Counted from the first letter of the stretch, positions 27,372 to 37,989 are shown. The stretch is 64,000 bases of DNA from an uncultured Alistipes sp. (GCA_902388455.1 CABMPD010000012.1:20312-84311), one strand, 5' to 3'. Program-made: numbers and translations. The notes: generated by a model not told the origin, from the letters alone.

Positions 27372-28115
27372 TCAGCGGAGCTGCGCAAGCTTGCCGATGT
27401 CGGTTATGACGGCACCGGCGGGGGCATCCACGCACCGGACTGGATGGGAGGCGGCTATGGAGAGGTAAAAGTCGATGATGGAAAATGCCTCGGGACAGGG
27501 CCGCAGCAGCTGCAGGGCGGCCGGGGTGAGGAGGTGGATGCCGCTGAAGGCGTGCGGCTGCAGGGTGGCGGCTGCTTCGGGGGTTGTGCCTTTGAACAGT
27601 CCTTTGGCGGGGTACATCCAGCCGCGGAGGAGACCTTCGCTGTCGGTCAGCAGATAGCGTGAGGAGGAGCGGCCGCTCACCAGAAGCGAGGCTGCAGGCG
27701 GAGCCGCGTCCGGTCCGCCGGGATCCTGCCGGCAAAAGGCTCCTAGGTCTATCCCGGAAGTGATGATATCCACATTGTGCACCAGCACCGGTTCTTCTCC
27801 GAGCAGTCCTGACATGACGGCATGGCGGATGCCGCCTCCGGTGTCGCGCAGCAGGTCCCGCTCATCTGAAAATGCCACGTCCAGCCCGAATCCGTCGTGG
27901 GAGCGGACGAACTCTTCCAGCATGTCCGCGAAGTGGTGGACATTGATCACGGCCCGGGTAAAGCCGGCCTTCTTCAGCTGCAGCATAAGTCTCTGTATCA
28001 TCGGCACACCCTCGTATGGTACCAGTGCCTTGGGCATAGTGTCGGTCAGCGGCTTGAGCCGGGTGCCCAGCCCTGCCGCCAGGATCATCGCCGTTGCGGT
28101 TCTCTCTGCTGTCAT
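27372..28115 (-). CDS. MurU-like sugar-1-phosphate nucleotidyltransferase
   Basis: A 247-residue nucleotidyltransferase with AAGLGTRLKPLTDTMPKAL near the N-terminus (GxGTRL...PK), and VLVHNVDIITS supplying the metal-binding Asp. Its ATG overlaps the stop of the AmgK-RapZ fusion gene by 4 bases. In Pseudomonas, MurU makes UDP-MurNAc from MurNAc 1-phosphate produced by AmgK, so the pair points to peptidoglycan amino-sugar recycling. Substrate specificity is inferred from the pairing. Confidence 0.8.
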   Translation of the reverse strand: MTAERTATAMILAAGLGTRLKPLTDTMPKALVPYEGVPMIQRLMLQLKKAGFTRAVINVHHFADMLEEFVRSHDGFGLDVAFSDERDLLRDTGGGIRHAVMSGLLGEEPVLVHNVDIITSGIDLGAFCRQDPGGPDAAPPAASLLVSGRSSSRYLLTDSEGLLRGWMYPAKGLFKGTTPEAAATLQPHAFSGIHLLTPAALQLLRPCPEAFSIIDFYLSIAASHPVRCVDAPAGAVITDIGKLAQLR

Positions 28116-29551
28116 AGTACCTGTCTCTCCAGATTCTGTTCGCGGTGTATGAGGGTGATGCCGAGCCTGTCGGAAGAGTCACCGTATCTTTCTGCCAGAT
28201 GGTCGGCCAGCCTCTCGGCGAAGTATACGGACCTGTGCCGGCCTCCGGTGCATCCGAAGCAGAACATCAGGTCAGTAAATCCACGCTCAAGATAGTTCTC
28301 GATATGCATGTCGGCCAGGGCGGCGGTGTGCCGGGCAAATTCCTCCGTCTCTGAATACCCTTGGAGGTACTCTATTACCGGACCGTCCAGCCCCGTCAGC
28401 CCCCGGTACTCCGGCAGCCGTCCCGGATTGGGTACTCCGCGGCAGTCCAGAACATACCCTCCGCCGTTGCCGCCCTCGTCCTCGGGTATTCCTTTTTTAT
28501 ATGAGAAACTGAAAATCCTTATCAGCAGCTTCCCGTCCTGCCTGGGCGTCCTGTGCCCGTAGAGCGGTATCAGCTCCTCGAGTGCCCGGCACAGGCAGGG
28601 GTATTCGGGGAAGGTGCCGGAGGACAGGAGTTCCCGGAGATTGTCCATAGCGTACGGGATGCTCTCGAGAAAATGCGGCCTCCGCTCGAACATGCCCCTG
28701 AATCCGTAGGCCCCGAGCACCTGGAGTGTCCTGAAGAGGACGAACTGCCTCAGGTCGGTCAGGAAGTCCTTCCGGCGCACTACCTCATAGTGCGACTGTG
28801 CCTCGAGATATGCCTCGGTCAGTTCGGCCTTGAGCTCGGACGGGTAGCGGGCCCGCGCCTGCCATACGAAGGAGGCCAGGTCATAGTGGACCGGTCCCAT
28901 CCTTCCGCCCTGGAAGTCGATGAATTTCATTTCCTCAGAGGGTGTGAGCATGATGTTCCGGCCCTGGAAGTCCCGGTACTGGAAGTTCCCGGAACTGCAC
29001 ATCAGCAGCCGGTCGCGCAGCCGGACTAGGTCCTCCTCCAGCGCCACCTCGTCGAACTCCACGCCGGAGGGCTTGAGGAAGCAGTATTTGAAATAGTTGA
29101 GGTCGAACATCACGCTTGTCCGGTCGAAACAGGATACCGGACCGCACTGCGAGAAGTCCAGTCCCTGGGCCCCGATATACTGGAAGGCCGGCAGGGCTTC
29201 CACTGCCGCCCGCAGCAGAGTCTTCTCCTCAGAACTGTATTCCCCGCTCCTGCGCCCTGCCGCCACAGCGTCGAAGAGGGTAGTGTCTCCCAGGTCCTCC
29301 TGCAGGTAGACCATCCGGTCATCGCTCACGGCCAGCACTTCCGGCACGGGCAGTCCCAGCCGGGAGAAATGCCGGTCGAGGTAGAGGAACGCACCGTTTT
29401 CCCGCAGACTCGTCCCGGCTGCGGCTATGCAGCTGCCTCCATCCCAACTGATTCTGAAATACTGCCGGTTGCCACCAGAGGCCGGAATGGCACTGATGCG
29501 ATATTCCCTTATTCCGGAATACCGTTCAAAAAGCGATTGTATCCTTCTCAT
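28112..29551 (-). CDS. Fusion of AmgK-like sugar kinase with RapZ C-terminal domain
   Basis: 479 residues when started at MRRIQSLFERYSG. Residues 1-~330 are an aminoglycoside-phosphotransferase-fold kinase: nucleotide loop SGGNRQYFRI, catalytic loop FQYRDFQGRNIML, and FIDFQGG. Residues about 345-479 are the RapZ C-terminal domain: IRIFSFSYKKGIPEDEGG, VLDCRGVPNPG, and FCFGCTGGRHRSVYFAERLA. RapZ-C senses glucosamine-6-P in E. coli and controls GlmS. The fusion is known in Bacteroidota as far as I recall. Followed by the MurU-like gene in an operon. Confidence 0.85.
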   Translation of the reverse strand: MRRIQSLFERYSGIREYRISAIPASGGNRQYFRISWDGGSCIAAAGTSLRENGAFLYLDRHFSRLGLPVPEVLAVSDDRMVYLQEDLGDTTLFDAVAAGRRSGEYSSEEKTLLRAAVEALPAFQYIGAQGLDFSQCGPVSCFDRTSVMFDLNYFKYCFLKPSGVEFDEVALEEDLVRLRDRLLMCSSGNFQYRDFQGRNIMLTPSEEMKFIDFQGGRMGPVHYDLASFVWQARARYPSELKAELTEAYLEAQSHYEVVRRKDFLTDLRQFVLFRTLQVLGAYGFRGMFERRPHFLESIPYAMDNLRELLSSGTFPEYPCLCRALEELIPLYGHRTPRQDGKLLIRIFSFSYKKGIPEDEGGNGGGYVLDCRGVPNPGRLPEYRGLTGLDGPVIEYLQGYSETEEFARHTAALADMHIENYLERGFTDLMFCFGCTGGRHRSVYFAERLADHLAERYGDSSDRLGITLIHREQNLERQVL

Positions 29552-29630
29552 AACAAAGACGAATATACGCAGAAGTAGGGAGATGAGCAAAGTTTTTTGC
29601 TCTGCTGAGGCGTGAAAAACAAAATTCCCC

Positions 29631-29638
29631 TATATTTG
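29631..29638 (+). promoter_or_regulatory. -7 box for the porin gene
   Basis: TATATTTG, 7 bases before the ATG at 29646. Confidence 0.5.
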
Positions 29639-29645
29639 CATTCTT

Positions 29646-32330
29646 ATGGACAGAAAAAAGTTAAGGGACATACTGTGTGCGTGTGCCGTCATGCTGATGA
29701 TGACGTGCGGATCTTATATAATAAGGGGTATGTCCGGTCCTTATGCAGCGGCTGGATATAGCCGGTACTCTGATTCGCTGGCTATGCCTGATTCCATTAT
29801 TGTTCCGGATACTCTTTCTGTTCAGGACTCTGCTGCACTTCCAGATTCTGTTGTCTTTACGGATTCGCTGCCTGTTACGGACTCGTTGCCGTTTACAGAT
29901 ACGTTGTGCGATTCTATAGCTGCCGATTCTTCAACAGTGCTTACCAAAAGGCAGCTCAGGCGGATGGAACGGGACAGCATACGCAGGCAAAAGGATGCAT
30001 ATAAGGACAGTGTCTCAGCTGTCAAGCAGGCGGTCCTGGACAGCATTCACCATGTGCGGGACAGCATCAAGTCTTTTAAGGACAGTGTCCGGTGGTCCAA
30101 GCCGCGTATATTGGAGACGGGTTATTTGCCTGACAGCCTTTATTACAGGCGTATTCTGTCTTGGAACACAGGACCGTATATCAATGAGTACAGGGAGGCT
30201 CCTCTGGATACTACATTCAATGACTGGTACAATGAGTATCCATTCTATAAAGAGGACATAGATGCGGTATATCTTGGAACAGTAGGTTCTGCGACTCAGA
30301 ATGTCAACTTTTTCCGCCGTCGCCAGTTCTCTCAGTTCAAGGCTTACGCACCATATCTCACTTATTCGCATACTCCGGAGAATGCTCTGTTTTTCAACGT
30401 AAAAGGACCATATACAGAATTGGCATATTGGGGAACCCTCTTCGCATATAAGGAGAAGGAGGAAACCAATGTGCGTTTTCTGCACACTCAGAACATCACT
30501 CCAGAACTGAATCTGGCAGTTCTTTTCCAGGGATGGAAAGCTGCAGGAATGCTCAATCAGGAGGCGACTACCAACAACTCCTTAGAAGTGACAGCCAACT
30601 ACCTGGGAAAGAATTATGTCGCCAATGCAGGTTTTATACATCACAATATCAACAGGAAGGAGAACGGAGGTATTCAGGACTCTTATATGGTCCGGGATAC
30701 GACTGTGGATGGAAAGACAATTGCTGTAAATCTTCAGAATGCACGGAATAAACTGTCAAGAAACACTTTTTTTATAGACCACTCCTACAATATTCATCTG
30801 GAATCCAAAACCAGGCGATTGCGTAAGGCCATGGAAGAGGATTCTGCCCTTACATCTGCGGTTGACTCTCTCGTGAAACTTAGGATGGCTGCATACGAAA
30901 GAGCTGTAGACGCAGCTGTTGAGGCGGTTAAAAGAATGTCAATGCCGGACAGTACGGTATCTTCCGATACACTGGCGTCTATGGACAGTCTGAGGATGTC
31001 ATTGGACTCTACAGCAATGGTGCAGGATTCTACAGCAATGATTCAGGATTCTGTCGCAATGGCTGTAGCTGATTCTTTGTTGAGGCTGTCCATTATCGAT
31101 ACTTTAAGGCCCCCGGAACTTGACGAGATATATGCCAGTCTGGCAGACTCACTGCTTTTTGGACTAGGTGGTGAGGGTCCCATGATATCTGTAGGACATA
31201 TAGGTGAGGTTTCACGATTCTACCGGTACTATACGGATGAGATAGGACTTACAGATGAGGCGGGGCGGAACCTGTACAACAATATGTTCTATTTAAACCC
31301 TACCTCCACAGCGGATTCCACCAGAGTGTTCAGTGTAGACAACAAGCTGTTCTTCAGGTTGCAGCCATGGGCACGGAAGGCTGTAGTGTCGGAGATTCAC
31401 GGAGGACTCGGTTACCGCTGGAACAGTGTGTATGCTTTCACTCCGGACATGTTTCTGACGGGAAACGGCAATGTTCATCAGCATGACGCGTATGTGTATG
31501 CAGGAGCTTCCGGACAGTATAGGAAGTACCTGAACTGGGATGCATCGGCGCAGTATAGTTTCCTTGGATATTACCAGAATGATTTTAAGGTGGATGCAGG
31601 AGTGGATGTGTCATTCTATCCATTCAAGGACAAGTCCGAGCCTATAACCCTTAGCGGACGTTTCAAGACCTCGCTGGAGGAACCGGACTGGTATTCGCAG
31701 CATTACTGGTCCAACCATTATGTGTGGAACAATGATTTCGGCAAGACATCGGATACCAGAATAGAGGCCTCTTTGGAGATTCCCAAATGGAAGCTGGAAG
31801 CATCTTTCAGTTATGGCCTGGTCAACAACTATCTGTACAATGATACTCTTGGAGTCATCCGCCAGCACTCGGGACTGATAAACGTGATGAGCGGATATCT
31901 GCGCAAGGATTTCAAGCTGTGGCTCTTTCATCTGGACAACCAGATACTGTTCCAGTACTCTTCGAACAGCAATGTGCTTCAGCTGCCGTTGTTTACATTC
32001 CACATGCGTTACTACATAGAACTGGAGGCTGTCAAGAATGTTCTCAAAGTACAATTGGGTGCGGACGCTACAATGAATACTCCGTATTATGCTCCGGCAT
32101 ACAACCCTGCACTAGGGACATTCCAGCTGCAGACCAGAGAACTCATAGGCTATAATCCGTATATAGATCTCTTCCTCAATCTGCAATGGAAAGAAGTCAG
32201 TTTCTTCGTCAAGGTGATAAATATCGGACAGGACTGGCCGGACGGCGGCAATATGTTTTCTGCATATCACTACATCAAGCCTTATCGCGGATTTAAAGTC
32301 GGAATCCACTGGCCTTTCTATATCAAATAA
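29646..32330 (+). CDS. Putative outer-membrane porin (Porin_10 family)
   Basis: An 894-residue exported beta-barrel protein. Signal-like segment at residues 8-25. A low-complexity Asp-Ser-rich region (about 40-95, repeated PDS/TDS triplets) and a charged segment follow, then the family domain beginning WNTGPYINEYREAPLDTTFNDW. A second DS-rich insertion (STAMVQDSTAMIQDSVAMA) is near residues 455-475. The C-terminal half is rich in alternating aromatic strands, ending FKVGIHWPFYIK. Solute unknown. Followed 12 bases later by a lytic transglycosylase gene. Confidence 0.8.
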   Translation: MDRKKLRDILCACAVMLMMTCGSYIIRGMSGPYAAAGYSRYSDSLAMPDSIIVPDTLSVQDSAALPDSVVFTDSLPVTDSLPFTDTLCDSIAADSSTVLTKRQLRRMERDSIRRQKDAYKDSVSAVKQAVLDSIHHVRDSIKSFKDSVRWSKPRILETGYLPDSLYYRRILSWNTGPYINEYREAPLDTTFNDWYNEYPFYKEDIDAVYLGTVGSATQNVNFFRRRQFSQFKAYAPYLTYSHTPENALFFNVKGPYTELAYWGTLFAYKEKEETNVRFLHTQNITPELNLAVLFQGWKAAGMLNQEATTNNSLEVTANYLGKNYVANAGFIHHNINRKENGGIQDSYMVRDTTVDGKTIAVNLQNARNKLSRNTFFIDHSYNIHLESKTRRLRKAMEEDSALTSAVDSLVKLRMAAYERAVDAAVEAVKRMSMPDSTVSSDTLASMDSLRMSLDSTAMVQDSTAMIQDSVAMAVADSLLRLSIIDTLRPPELDEIYASLADSLLFGLGGEGPMISVGHIGEVSRFYRYYTDEIGLTDEAGRNLYNNMFYLNPTSTADSTRVFSVDNKLFFRLQPWARKAVVSEIHGGLGYRWNSVYAFTPDMFLTGNGNVHQHDAYVYAGASGQYRKYLNWDASAQYSFLGYYQNDFKVDAGVDVSFYPFKDKSEPITLSGRFKTSLEEPDWYSQHYWSNHYVWNNDFGKTSDTRIEASLEIPKWKLEASFSYGLVNNYLYNDTLGVIRQHSGLINVMSGYLRKDFKLWLFHLDNQILFQYSSNSNVLQLPLFTFHMRYYIELEAVKNVLKVQLGADATMNTPYYAPAYNPALGTFQLQTRELIGYNPYIDLFLNLQWKEVSFFVKVINIGQDWPDGGNMFSAYHYIKPYRGFKVGIHWPFYIK

Positions 32331-32342
32331 TTCAGAGCAGCC

Positions 32343-33413
32343 ATGGGTAGACTCTGGAGGACTGTCACAGTCATAGTTGTTATTTTCTTATCGGGCCTTA
32401 TATTGAGGCATTGGGAAGGGCTTCCACGGAATGTTTCACAGACCTGCATTTCTCCCGGAAGGGATTCCATTACGGCTTGTATCAATATCCGTAGCGGAAT
32501 GTATACAGGAAAAGGATTCCTTGTCGGGTTTCAGTATACTATGCTTAATGCATTTGCAGATACGATGGAGCGAAGTCTGGGATTTACCGGAGTATATGGA
32601 GAAAAGGACTGTTGGCGGATGCTGGCAGACTCGTTGGTGGATATAGTGGCGGTTGACATTTCCGATACAGTGCCTGCAGGATATGTCGGTGATGTATTGA
32701 TGACCATGCCGTTCAGGGAATATGCCTGGGCAGTGCGGAGAAGCGACCACAGCCTGCTTTACCAATTGAACCTGTGGCTGGGGAATATGCTCTGCAGTTC
32801 AGTTTACAAGGATGTGGAAAACAGATTTTTTCGTTCATATAATCTTCTTCCTTATATCGAAGCAGGTACTATGACGGACCGTATATCTCCGTACGATGAG
32901 ATGATAAAGGCTGAAAGCAGGCGTTTGGGATGGGATTGGAAATTATTGGCAGCCGTGATATTCAAGGAGTCCCGTTTTTCTATCGGGGCCTATTCGCGTC
33001 GCGGAGCTACAGGACTTATGCAGGTTATGCGTCCGACGGCAGCGTCTTTCGGAGTTACAAATCTGTTCAACCCGCAGGAGAATATAAAAGCAGGTACAAT
33101 GTATCTGCATCAGATTCAACGGAGATATCAGAAGATGGGGTTGGATTCAGTCAATGTAGTGAAATTCACACTAGCTGCCTACAATGCCGGAGAGAGCCGT
33201 ATCGAGGACTGCATCAACTTCACTCTCGACCAGGGCCGCGACTTCACGGACTGGGAGACGGTGGCGGCGACCATTCCGCTGATGGCCGAGCAGGAGTATG
33301 TCGAGGAGGCGGACTTTCTCCGTCACGGGAGGTTCCGCGGGCGGGAGACCGTCCAGTATGTCAGGGATGTTCTGTCCAAATACGAGGAATACCGTACAGT
33401 AGTGGAAGGGTAG
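32343..33413 (+). CDS. MltF-like lytic transglycosylase
   Basis: 356 residues with an N-terminal membrane anchor (residues 7-21). A reduced solute-binding-like domain follows (about 45-165), then an SLT catalytic domain from about 185. Catalytic Glu209 lies in AAVIFKESRFSIGAYSRR, followed by GATGLMQVMRPTAASFG, NIKAGTMYL and AAYNAGE, the hallmarks of family 1 transglycosylases. It cleaves peptidoglycan glycan strands with 1,6-anhydroMurNAc formation. Products would feed the nearby AmgK/MurU-type recycling pair, though they are not in one operon. Confidence 0.85.
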   Translation: MGRLWRTVTVIVVIFLSGLILRHWEGLPRNVSQTCISPGRDSITACINIRSGMYTGKGFLVGFQYTMLNAFADTMERSLGFTGVYGEKDCWRMLADSLVDIVAVDISDTVPAGYVGDVLMTMPFREYAWAVRRSDHSLLYQLNLWLGNMLCSSVYKDVENRFFRSYNLLPYIEAGTMTDRISPYDEMIKAESRRLGWDWKLLAAVIFKESRFSIGAYSRRGATGLMQVMRPTAASFGVTNLFNPQENIKAGTMYLHQIQRRYQKMGLDSVNVVKFTLAAYNAGESRIEDCINFTLDQGRDFTDWETVAATIPLMAEQEYVEEADFLRHGRFRGRETVQYVRDVLSKYEEYRTVVEG

Positions 33414-33416
33414 GGG

Positions 33417-34130
33417 CTACATCTCCTCCATGGGAGTGGGAGCGGTGACGGTCACCGGCTCCTTCCGGGTGGGATGGAGAAATGTCACCTGTCTGGCGTG
33501 CAGGCTTATGCTGCCGTCAGGGTTGGAGCGCCGCGCTCCGTATTTGAGGTCGCCCTTGATGGGGCAGCCGATGGATGCAAGCTGGCAGCGGATCTGGTGA
33601 TGGCGGCCGGTGAGCAGCTCCACCTCCACCAGAAAATATTTCCTGGTAGGACGCAGCAGGCGGTAGCGCAGCAGGGCCTCCTTGGCTCCGGGCTGCGGCT
33701 GCGGATGGCTGTAGGACTTGTTCTGCTTCTCGTTGCGGGTGAGCCAGGTGCGGATCTCCCCTTCCGGAGGTACCGGGGCATTCTCCACCAGGGCCCAGTA
33801 GATCTTCCCTGTATTCCCTTCCCGGAAGGCGGCGGAGAGGCGGGTCAGGGCCTTGGAGGTCTTGGCCAGGATGACGGCTCCGCTGACCGGACGGTCGAGG
33901 CGGTGGGGCACACCCATGAACACCTGGCCGGGCTTCCTGTCGCGGAGGGCGATGAAAGCCTTGAGTTTCTCGACCAGGGGCTCGTCGCCGGTCTTGTCGC
34001 CCTGGACTATCTCGCCGGGGCGCTTGTTCAGGACAAGTACGTGATTGTCCTCATAGAGGATGCGGGAGGCGATGTCCTCCGTCTCCTCCGGGGAGAGTGT
34101 CCGGTATGGACTAGTACTGCTCGTTGTCAT
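33417..34130 (-). CDS. RluA-family pseudouridine synthase
   Basis: 237 residues from ATG 34130 (a GTG at 34142 is in frame). Catalytic motif [20 protein letters not shown] holds the essential Asp; further family blocks are [11 protein letters not shown] and [20 protein letters not shown]. There is no S4 domain, so it is the short RluA-type that modifies rRNA or tRNA. The 5' end overlaps the 3' end of panB by 20 bases, suggesting coupling. Confidence 0.87.
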   Translation of the reverse strand: MTTSSTSPYRTLSPEETEDIASRILYEDNHVLVLNKRPGEIVQGDKTGDEPLVEKLKAFIALRDRKPGQVFMGVPHRLDRPVSGAVILAKTSKALTRLSAAFREGNTGKIYWALVENAPVPPEGEIRTWLTRNEKQNKSYSHPQPQPGAKEALLRYRLLRPTRKYFLVEVELLTGRHHQIRCQLASIGCPIKGDLKYGARRSNPDGSISLHARQVTFLHPTRKEPVTVTAPTPMEEM

Positions 34131-34926
34131 TGGGGAAATCACAGGACTTTACATCTTCGATGTACTGGCGGAAGGCCTTGAGGCTGACGTCGTGCAGGTC
34201 CGCGTAGCGGCGCAGGAACCTGGGGGAGAACTTGGTCGTCAGTCCGAGCATGTCGTGCATCACGAGGACCTGGCCGTCGACGTATTTGCCCGCGCCTATT
34301 CCTATTACGGGGATTTTGAGAGTCTCGGCGACCTTCTTGCCGAGCATTGCCGGTATTTTCTCCAGCACCAGAGCGAAGCATCCCGCATTTTCCAGGGCTA
34401 CCGCATCCTGCAGCAGCTTTTCGGCTTCCTCCTCTTCCTTTGCCCTGACAGCGTAGGTGCCGAACTTGTGTATCGACTGGGGGGTGAGGCCCAGATGGCC
34501 CATTACCGGGATGCCGGACGAGAGGATGCGCTCGACTGACTCGAGGATTTCCATTCCGCCCTCGATTTTCACTGCATCGGCTTCCGATTCCTTCATGATG
34601 CGGATGGCGTTGCTGACAGCCATCTTGGAGTTGCCCTGGTAGGAGCCGAAGGGCATGTCCACCACCACGAGTGGATTCTTGACAGCCCTGGTTACGCTTT
34701 GGGCGTGGTATATCATCTGGTCTACCGTAATCGGGATTGTGGTTTCATGGCCGGCCATCACGTTGGCTGCCGAGTCACCGACCAGGACCACGTCTATTCC
34801 GGCCTCGTCCACGATACGGGCCGCGGTGTAGTCGTATGCTGTAAGCATGGCGATTTTCTCGCCTTTCTGCTTCATTTCCAGTAGTCTATGGGTGGTCATC
34901 ACCCTTGCGTTGCCTTCTGTTGACAT
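34111..34926 (-). CDS. panB: 3-methyl-2-oxobutanoate hydroxymethyltransferase
   Basis: 271 residues from MSTEGNARV; the upstream extension to 35016 is rejected because family members start a few residues before TTHRLLEMK. Conserved segments are [50 protein letters not shown] and [11 protein letters not shown]. The enzyme adds a hydroxymethyl group from 5,10-methylene-THF to ketoisovalerate in pantothenate synthesis. Length matches E. coli PanB (264). Confidence 0.93.
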   Translation of the reverse strand: MSTEGNARVMTTHRLLEMKQKGEKIAMLTAYDYTAARIVDEAGIDVVLVGDSAANVMAGHETTIPITVDQMIYHAQSVTRAVKNPLVVVDMPFGSYQGNSKMAVSNAIRIMKESEADAVKIEGGMEILESVERILSSGIPVMGHLGLTPQSIHKFGTYAVRAKEEEEAEKLLQDAVALENAGCFALVLEKIPAMLGKKVAETLKIPVIGIGAGKYVDGQVLVMHDMLGLTTKFSPRFLRRYADLHDVSLKAFRQYIEDVKSCDFPNDNEQY

Positions 34927-35103
34927 GTCTTTGCCTGTTTGATATTGGGTTTGGACCTGCAAAGGAAGAGAATAATTATCACAATTCCAATATGACATGT
35001 TGTCAGTTTTCTGCATTTGGCATAATCTTGGAGTAAGAGAGTTTCGACCGCTTGAAAATCAGGCGGCGGCAAGTGTAGAAAAAAATTAAAAAATATAAGA
35101 ATT

Positions 35104-37035
35104 ATGGGAAAGATTATAGGTATAGACCTTGGAACCACCAACTCCTGCGTAGCAGTGATGGAAGGTAACGAGCCCACGGTAATCATCAACAGCGAGGGCA
35201 AGAGGACCACTCCTTCGGTAGTGGCATTTACAGACAACGGTGAAAGGAAGATCGGCGACCCCGCAAAGAGGCAGGCGATCACCAACCCCAACAAGACCAT
35301 CTTCTCTATCAAGAGATTCATGGGTGAGCCCTATGACAGGGTTCAGAACGAGATATCCCGTGTGCCTTACAAGGTAGTGCGCGGCGACAACGGCACTGCA
35401 CGTGTAGACATCGACGGCCGTCTCTATTCTCCTCAGGAGATCTCGGCGATGATTCTTCAGAAGATGAAGAAGACTGCCGAGGACTATCTCGGACAGGAGG
35501 TTTCGGAGGCAGTCATCACAGTGCCCGCCTACTTCAGCGACTCGCAGAGGCAGGCTACCAAGGAGGCCGGTGAGATTGCCGGACTGAAGGTAAAGCGTAT
35601 CATCAACGAGCCTACCGCAGCCGCACTGGCATACGGTATGGACAAGAAGAAGAATGATATGAAGGTGGCTGTCTACGACCTCGGCGGCGGTACATTCGAT
35701 ATATCGATTCTCGAGCTCGGCGACGGAGTCTTCGAGGTTAAGTCCACCAACGGTGATACGCACCTCGGCGGTGATGACTTCGACCACAGGATCATCGACT
35801 GGATGGCAACCGAGTTCATGAATGACAATCCGGGTGTGGACCTCAGGAAGGACCCCATGGCCCTGCAGAGACTGAAAGAGGCTGCCGAGAAGGCCAAGAT
35901 CGAGCTTTCAAGCCAGACCTCCACTGAGATCAACCTGCCTTACATCATGCCTGTGGACGGTGTGCCCAAACACCTGGTCAAGACCCTTACCAGGGCTAAG
36001 TTCGAGCAGATATGCGATGACCTGATCCAGAGGACCATCGAGCCTTGCCGCAAGGCTGTCTCCGATGCCGGCCTGAAGGTGTCCGACATAGATGAGGTAC
36101 TGCTCGTCGGAGGTTCTACACGTATCCCTGCCATCCAGCAGATCGTGGAGAAGTTCTTCGGAAAGGCTCCCAACAAGGGTGTCAACCCCGATGAAGTAGT
36201 GGCCGTTGGTGCAGCTATTCAGGGTGGAGTGCTTGCCGGAGATGTGAAGGATGTCCTCCTGCTGGACGTAACTCCTCTGTCCCTCGGTATCGAGACCCTC
36301 GGAGGCGTGATGACCAAACTGATAGAGGCCAACACCACCATCCCTACACGTAAGTCGGAAGTATTCTCGACTGCCAGCGACAACCAGCCTTCAGTTGAGA
36401 TTCACGTCCTGCAGGGTGAGCGTTCAATGGCCCGTGACAACAAGACCATCGGCCGCTTCCATCTCGACGGCATTACCCCCGCTCCCCGTGGAGTTCCTCA
36501 GATTGAGGTGACATTCGATATCGATGCCAACGGTATACTGAACGTGTCCGCCAAGGACAAGGCTACCGGCAAGGAGCAGAAGATACGTATCGAGGCTTCA
36601 TCCGGCCTGAGCGAGGACGAGATCAAGAGGATGCGTGACGAGGCCAAGGCCAACGAGGCTGCCGATAAGGCGGAGCGTGAGAAGATCGACAAGATCAACG
36701 GCGCCGATGCCCTCATCTTCCAGAGCGAGAAGAACCTCAAGGAGTACGGTGACAAGATTCCCGCTGACAAGAAGGGTGCTATCGAGAATGCCCTCGGACA
36801 GCTCAAGGAGGCCCACAAGTCTCAGAATATCTCCGATATCGACCGTGCAACCGAGGCCCTGAACAGCGCATGGCACGCCGCTTCCGAGGATATGGCCCGT
36901 GCCGCTCAGGCAGGTCCTTCCGCAGGTGCTTCCGGCGCCGGCAGCCAGGCAGGCGGCAGCTCATCCAACAGCGGCTCTAACTCTGGTTCAGGAGACGACA
37001 ACGTCAAGGATGTAGACTACGAGGAAGTCAAATAG
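35104..37035 (+). CDS. dnaK: Chaperone protein DnaK
   Basis: A 643-residue Hsp70. The ATPase domain starts [16 protein letters not shown], with [12 protein letters not shown] and [11 protein letters not shown]; the substrate domain has [20 protein letters not shown]; the tail is Gly/Ser-rich ending [10 protein letters not shown]. Monocistronic: dnaJ/grpE are not adjacent. A CTTGAAA sequence at 35053-35059 resembles a heat-shock -35 but I did not find a matching -10. A strong terminator follows. Confidence 0.97.
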   Translation: MGKIIGIDLGTTNSCVAVMEGNEPTVIINSEGKRTTPSVVAFTDNGERKIGDPAKRQAITNPNKTIFSIKRFMGEPYDRVQNEISRVPYKVVRGDNGTARVDIDGRLYSPQEISAMILQKMKKTAEDYLGQEVSEAVITVPAYFSDSQRQATKEAGEIAGLKVKRIINEPTAAALAYGMDKKKNDMKVAVYDLGGGTFDISILELGDGVFEVKSTNGDTHLGGDDFDHRIIDWMATEFMNDNPGVDLRKDPMALQRLKEAAEKAKIELSSQTSTEINLPYIMPVDGVPKHLVKTLTRAKFEQICDDLIQRTIEPCRKAVSDAGLKVSDIDEVLLVGGSTRIPAIQQIVEKFFGKAPNKGVNPDEVVAVGAAIQGGVLAGDVKDVLLLDVTPLSLGIETLGGVMTKLIEANTTIPTRKSEVFSTASDNQPSVEIHVLQGERSMARDNKTIGRFHLDGITPAPRGVPQIEVTFDIDANGILNVSAKDKATGKEQKIRIEASSGLSEDEIKRMRDEAKANEAADKAEREKIDKINGADALIFQSEKNLKEYGDKIPADKKGAIENALGQLKEAHKSQNISDIDRATEALNSAWHAASEDMARAAQAGPSAGASGAGSQAGGSSSNSGSNSGSGDDNVKDVDYEEVK

Positions 37036-37060
37036 AGTATAGTTATTAATTAGTGTTGAG

Positions 37061-37095
37061 GCCGCTCCGGGCGATGAGTCCGGGGCGGCTTTTTT
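37061..37095 (+). terminator. Terminator after dnaK
   Basis: GCCGCTCCGG (37061-37070) pairs with CCGGGGCGGC (37080-37089) with a single G-U pair, followed by six T. Confidence 0.9.
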
Positions 37096-37125
37096 GCTCT
37101 GAATTTTGTGTTTCTTTGTAACATT

Positions 37126-37989
37126 ATGGCACATCGGCGTTTTTTCAATCCGAGAGTCGGTAAGGACTATCAAGAGGGGTTCATGGGGCACAGGACCCTG
37201 GTGCTAGGGGCGTACCACTACTGCTGGTACGGCAATATCATCGAGATTGATTCCTATCTCGAGGGCGAGCACTATCCGGCGTACGACTCATTCACCCACC
37301 GGATGCTCGGGAAAAAGTCCTACCTCGGGCCGGAGTCGCGTGCATCCTTCTGGGAGAGAGTGGCCTTCTACAACTGGATACAGCACTACCTCCCCGGGCC
37401 GGTCGAGGACTTTTCCTACGACCGGTGGGAACCGGTATTCATGCAGGACCTCCCGGCATTCGATGACGTGCTGCGCGAGCTCCGGCCTCAGGCGGTGCTG
37501 GTGTGGACCGAGCTGCTGCGGCAGTTCCTCGACCGGCACTGCGCGTCACTCGAGGGGATATCGCTGGTACGCACCGGCGTCATAGAGATGGAGGCGCTGG
37601 AGGCTTGGGAGTATTGGGTGGGGTATGAGGGGGAACCGGTGAGGCCTGTCCGCAGGAATAAGGCTCAGTTCAGGACTTTCCGGGCAATCGTGAGGATGTC
37701 CCCGATATCATTGAAATTGTGCACGGAAGATTCGGTCAGTAACCTGGCAATGATCCTCAAGGATGCTTACGGCCGTGGGCTGATAGAAGTCGTGGAGCGT
37801 TCTGACCGCAGCAGGGCAATCGTATGTGTCGGAGAGGACGAGGACATCGTGCGGCTTATAGACAATATCCGGAGAAATGTGGCAGCGGGCAGCGGTAAGC
37901 GCGGATTGACGATCGATGACATACAGCAGTTCCTAGGGACGGATATCCGGCATGTCCCGCAGATGCTTTACCGGTTGAACCGATTATAG
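37126..37989 (+). CDS. Uracil-DNA-glycosylase-superfamily-like protein
   Basis: 287 residues from MAHRRFFNPRVG. The opening block NPRVGKDYQEGFMGHRTLVLGAYHYC resembles a Bacteroidota family in the UDG fold, where a PRIGxxY...LVLGxSHYC pattern is typical, but here Ser is replaced by Tyr. The middle has VLVWTELLRQFLD. The last ~90 residues (from about 200) are a separate segment ending in a possible winged-helix-like GLTIDDIQQFLGTDIRHVPQML. Function not established. It sits at the left boundary of the AT-rich island. Confidence 0.45.
   Translation: MAHRRFFNPRVGKDYQEGFMGHRTLVLGAYHYCWYGNIIEIDSYLEGEHYPAYDSFTHRMLGKKSYLGPESRASFWERVAFYNWIQHYLPGPVEDFSYDRWEPVFMQDLPAFDDVLRELRPQAVLVWTELLRQFLDRHCASLEGISLVRTGVIEMEALEAWEYWVGYEGEPVRPVRRNKAQFRTFRAIVRMSPISLKLCTEDSVSNLAMILKDAYGRGLIEVVERSDRSRAIVCVGEDEDIVRLIDNIRRNVAAGSGKRGLTIDDIQQFLGTDIRHVPQMLYRLNRL

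Noticed and set aside
35040..35103. CIRCE element or sigma-32 promoter before dnaK
   Set aside because: No CIRCE inverted repeat; CTTGAAA is present but I found no matching -10 sequence at proper spacing.
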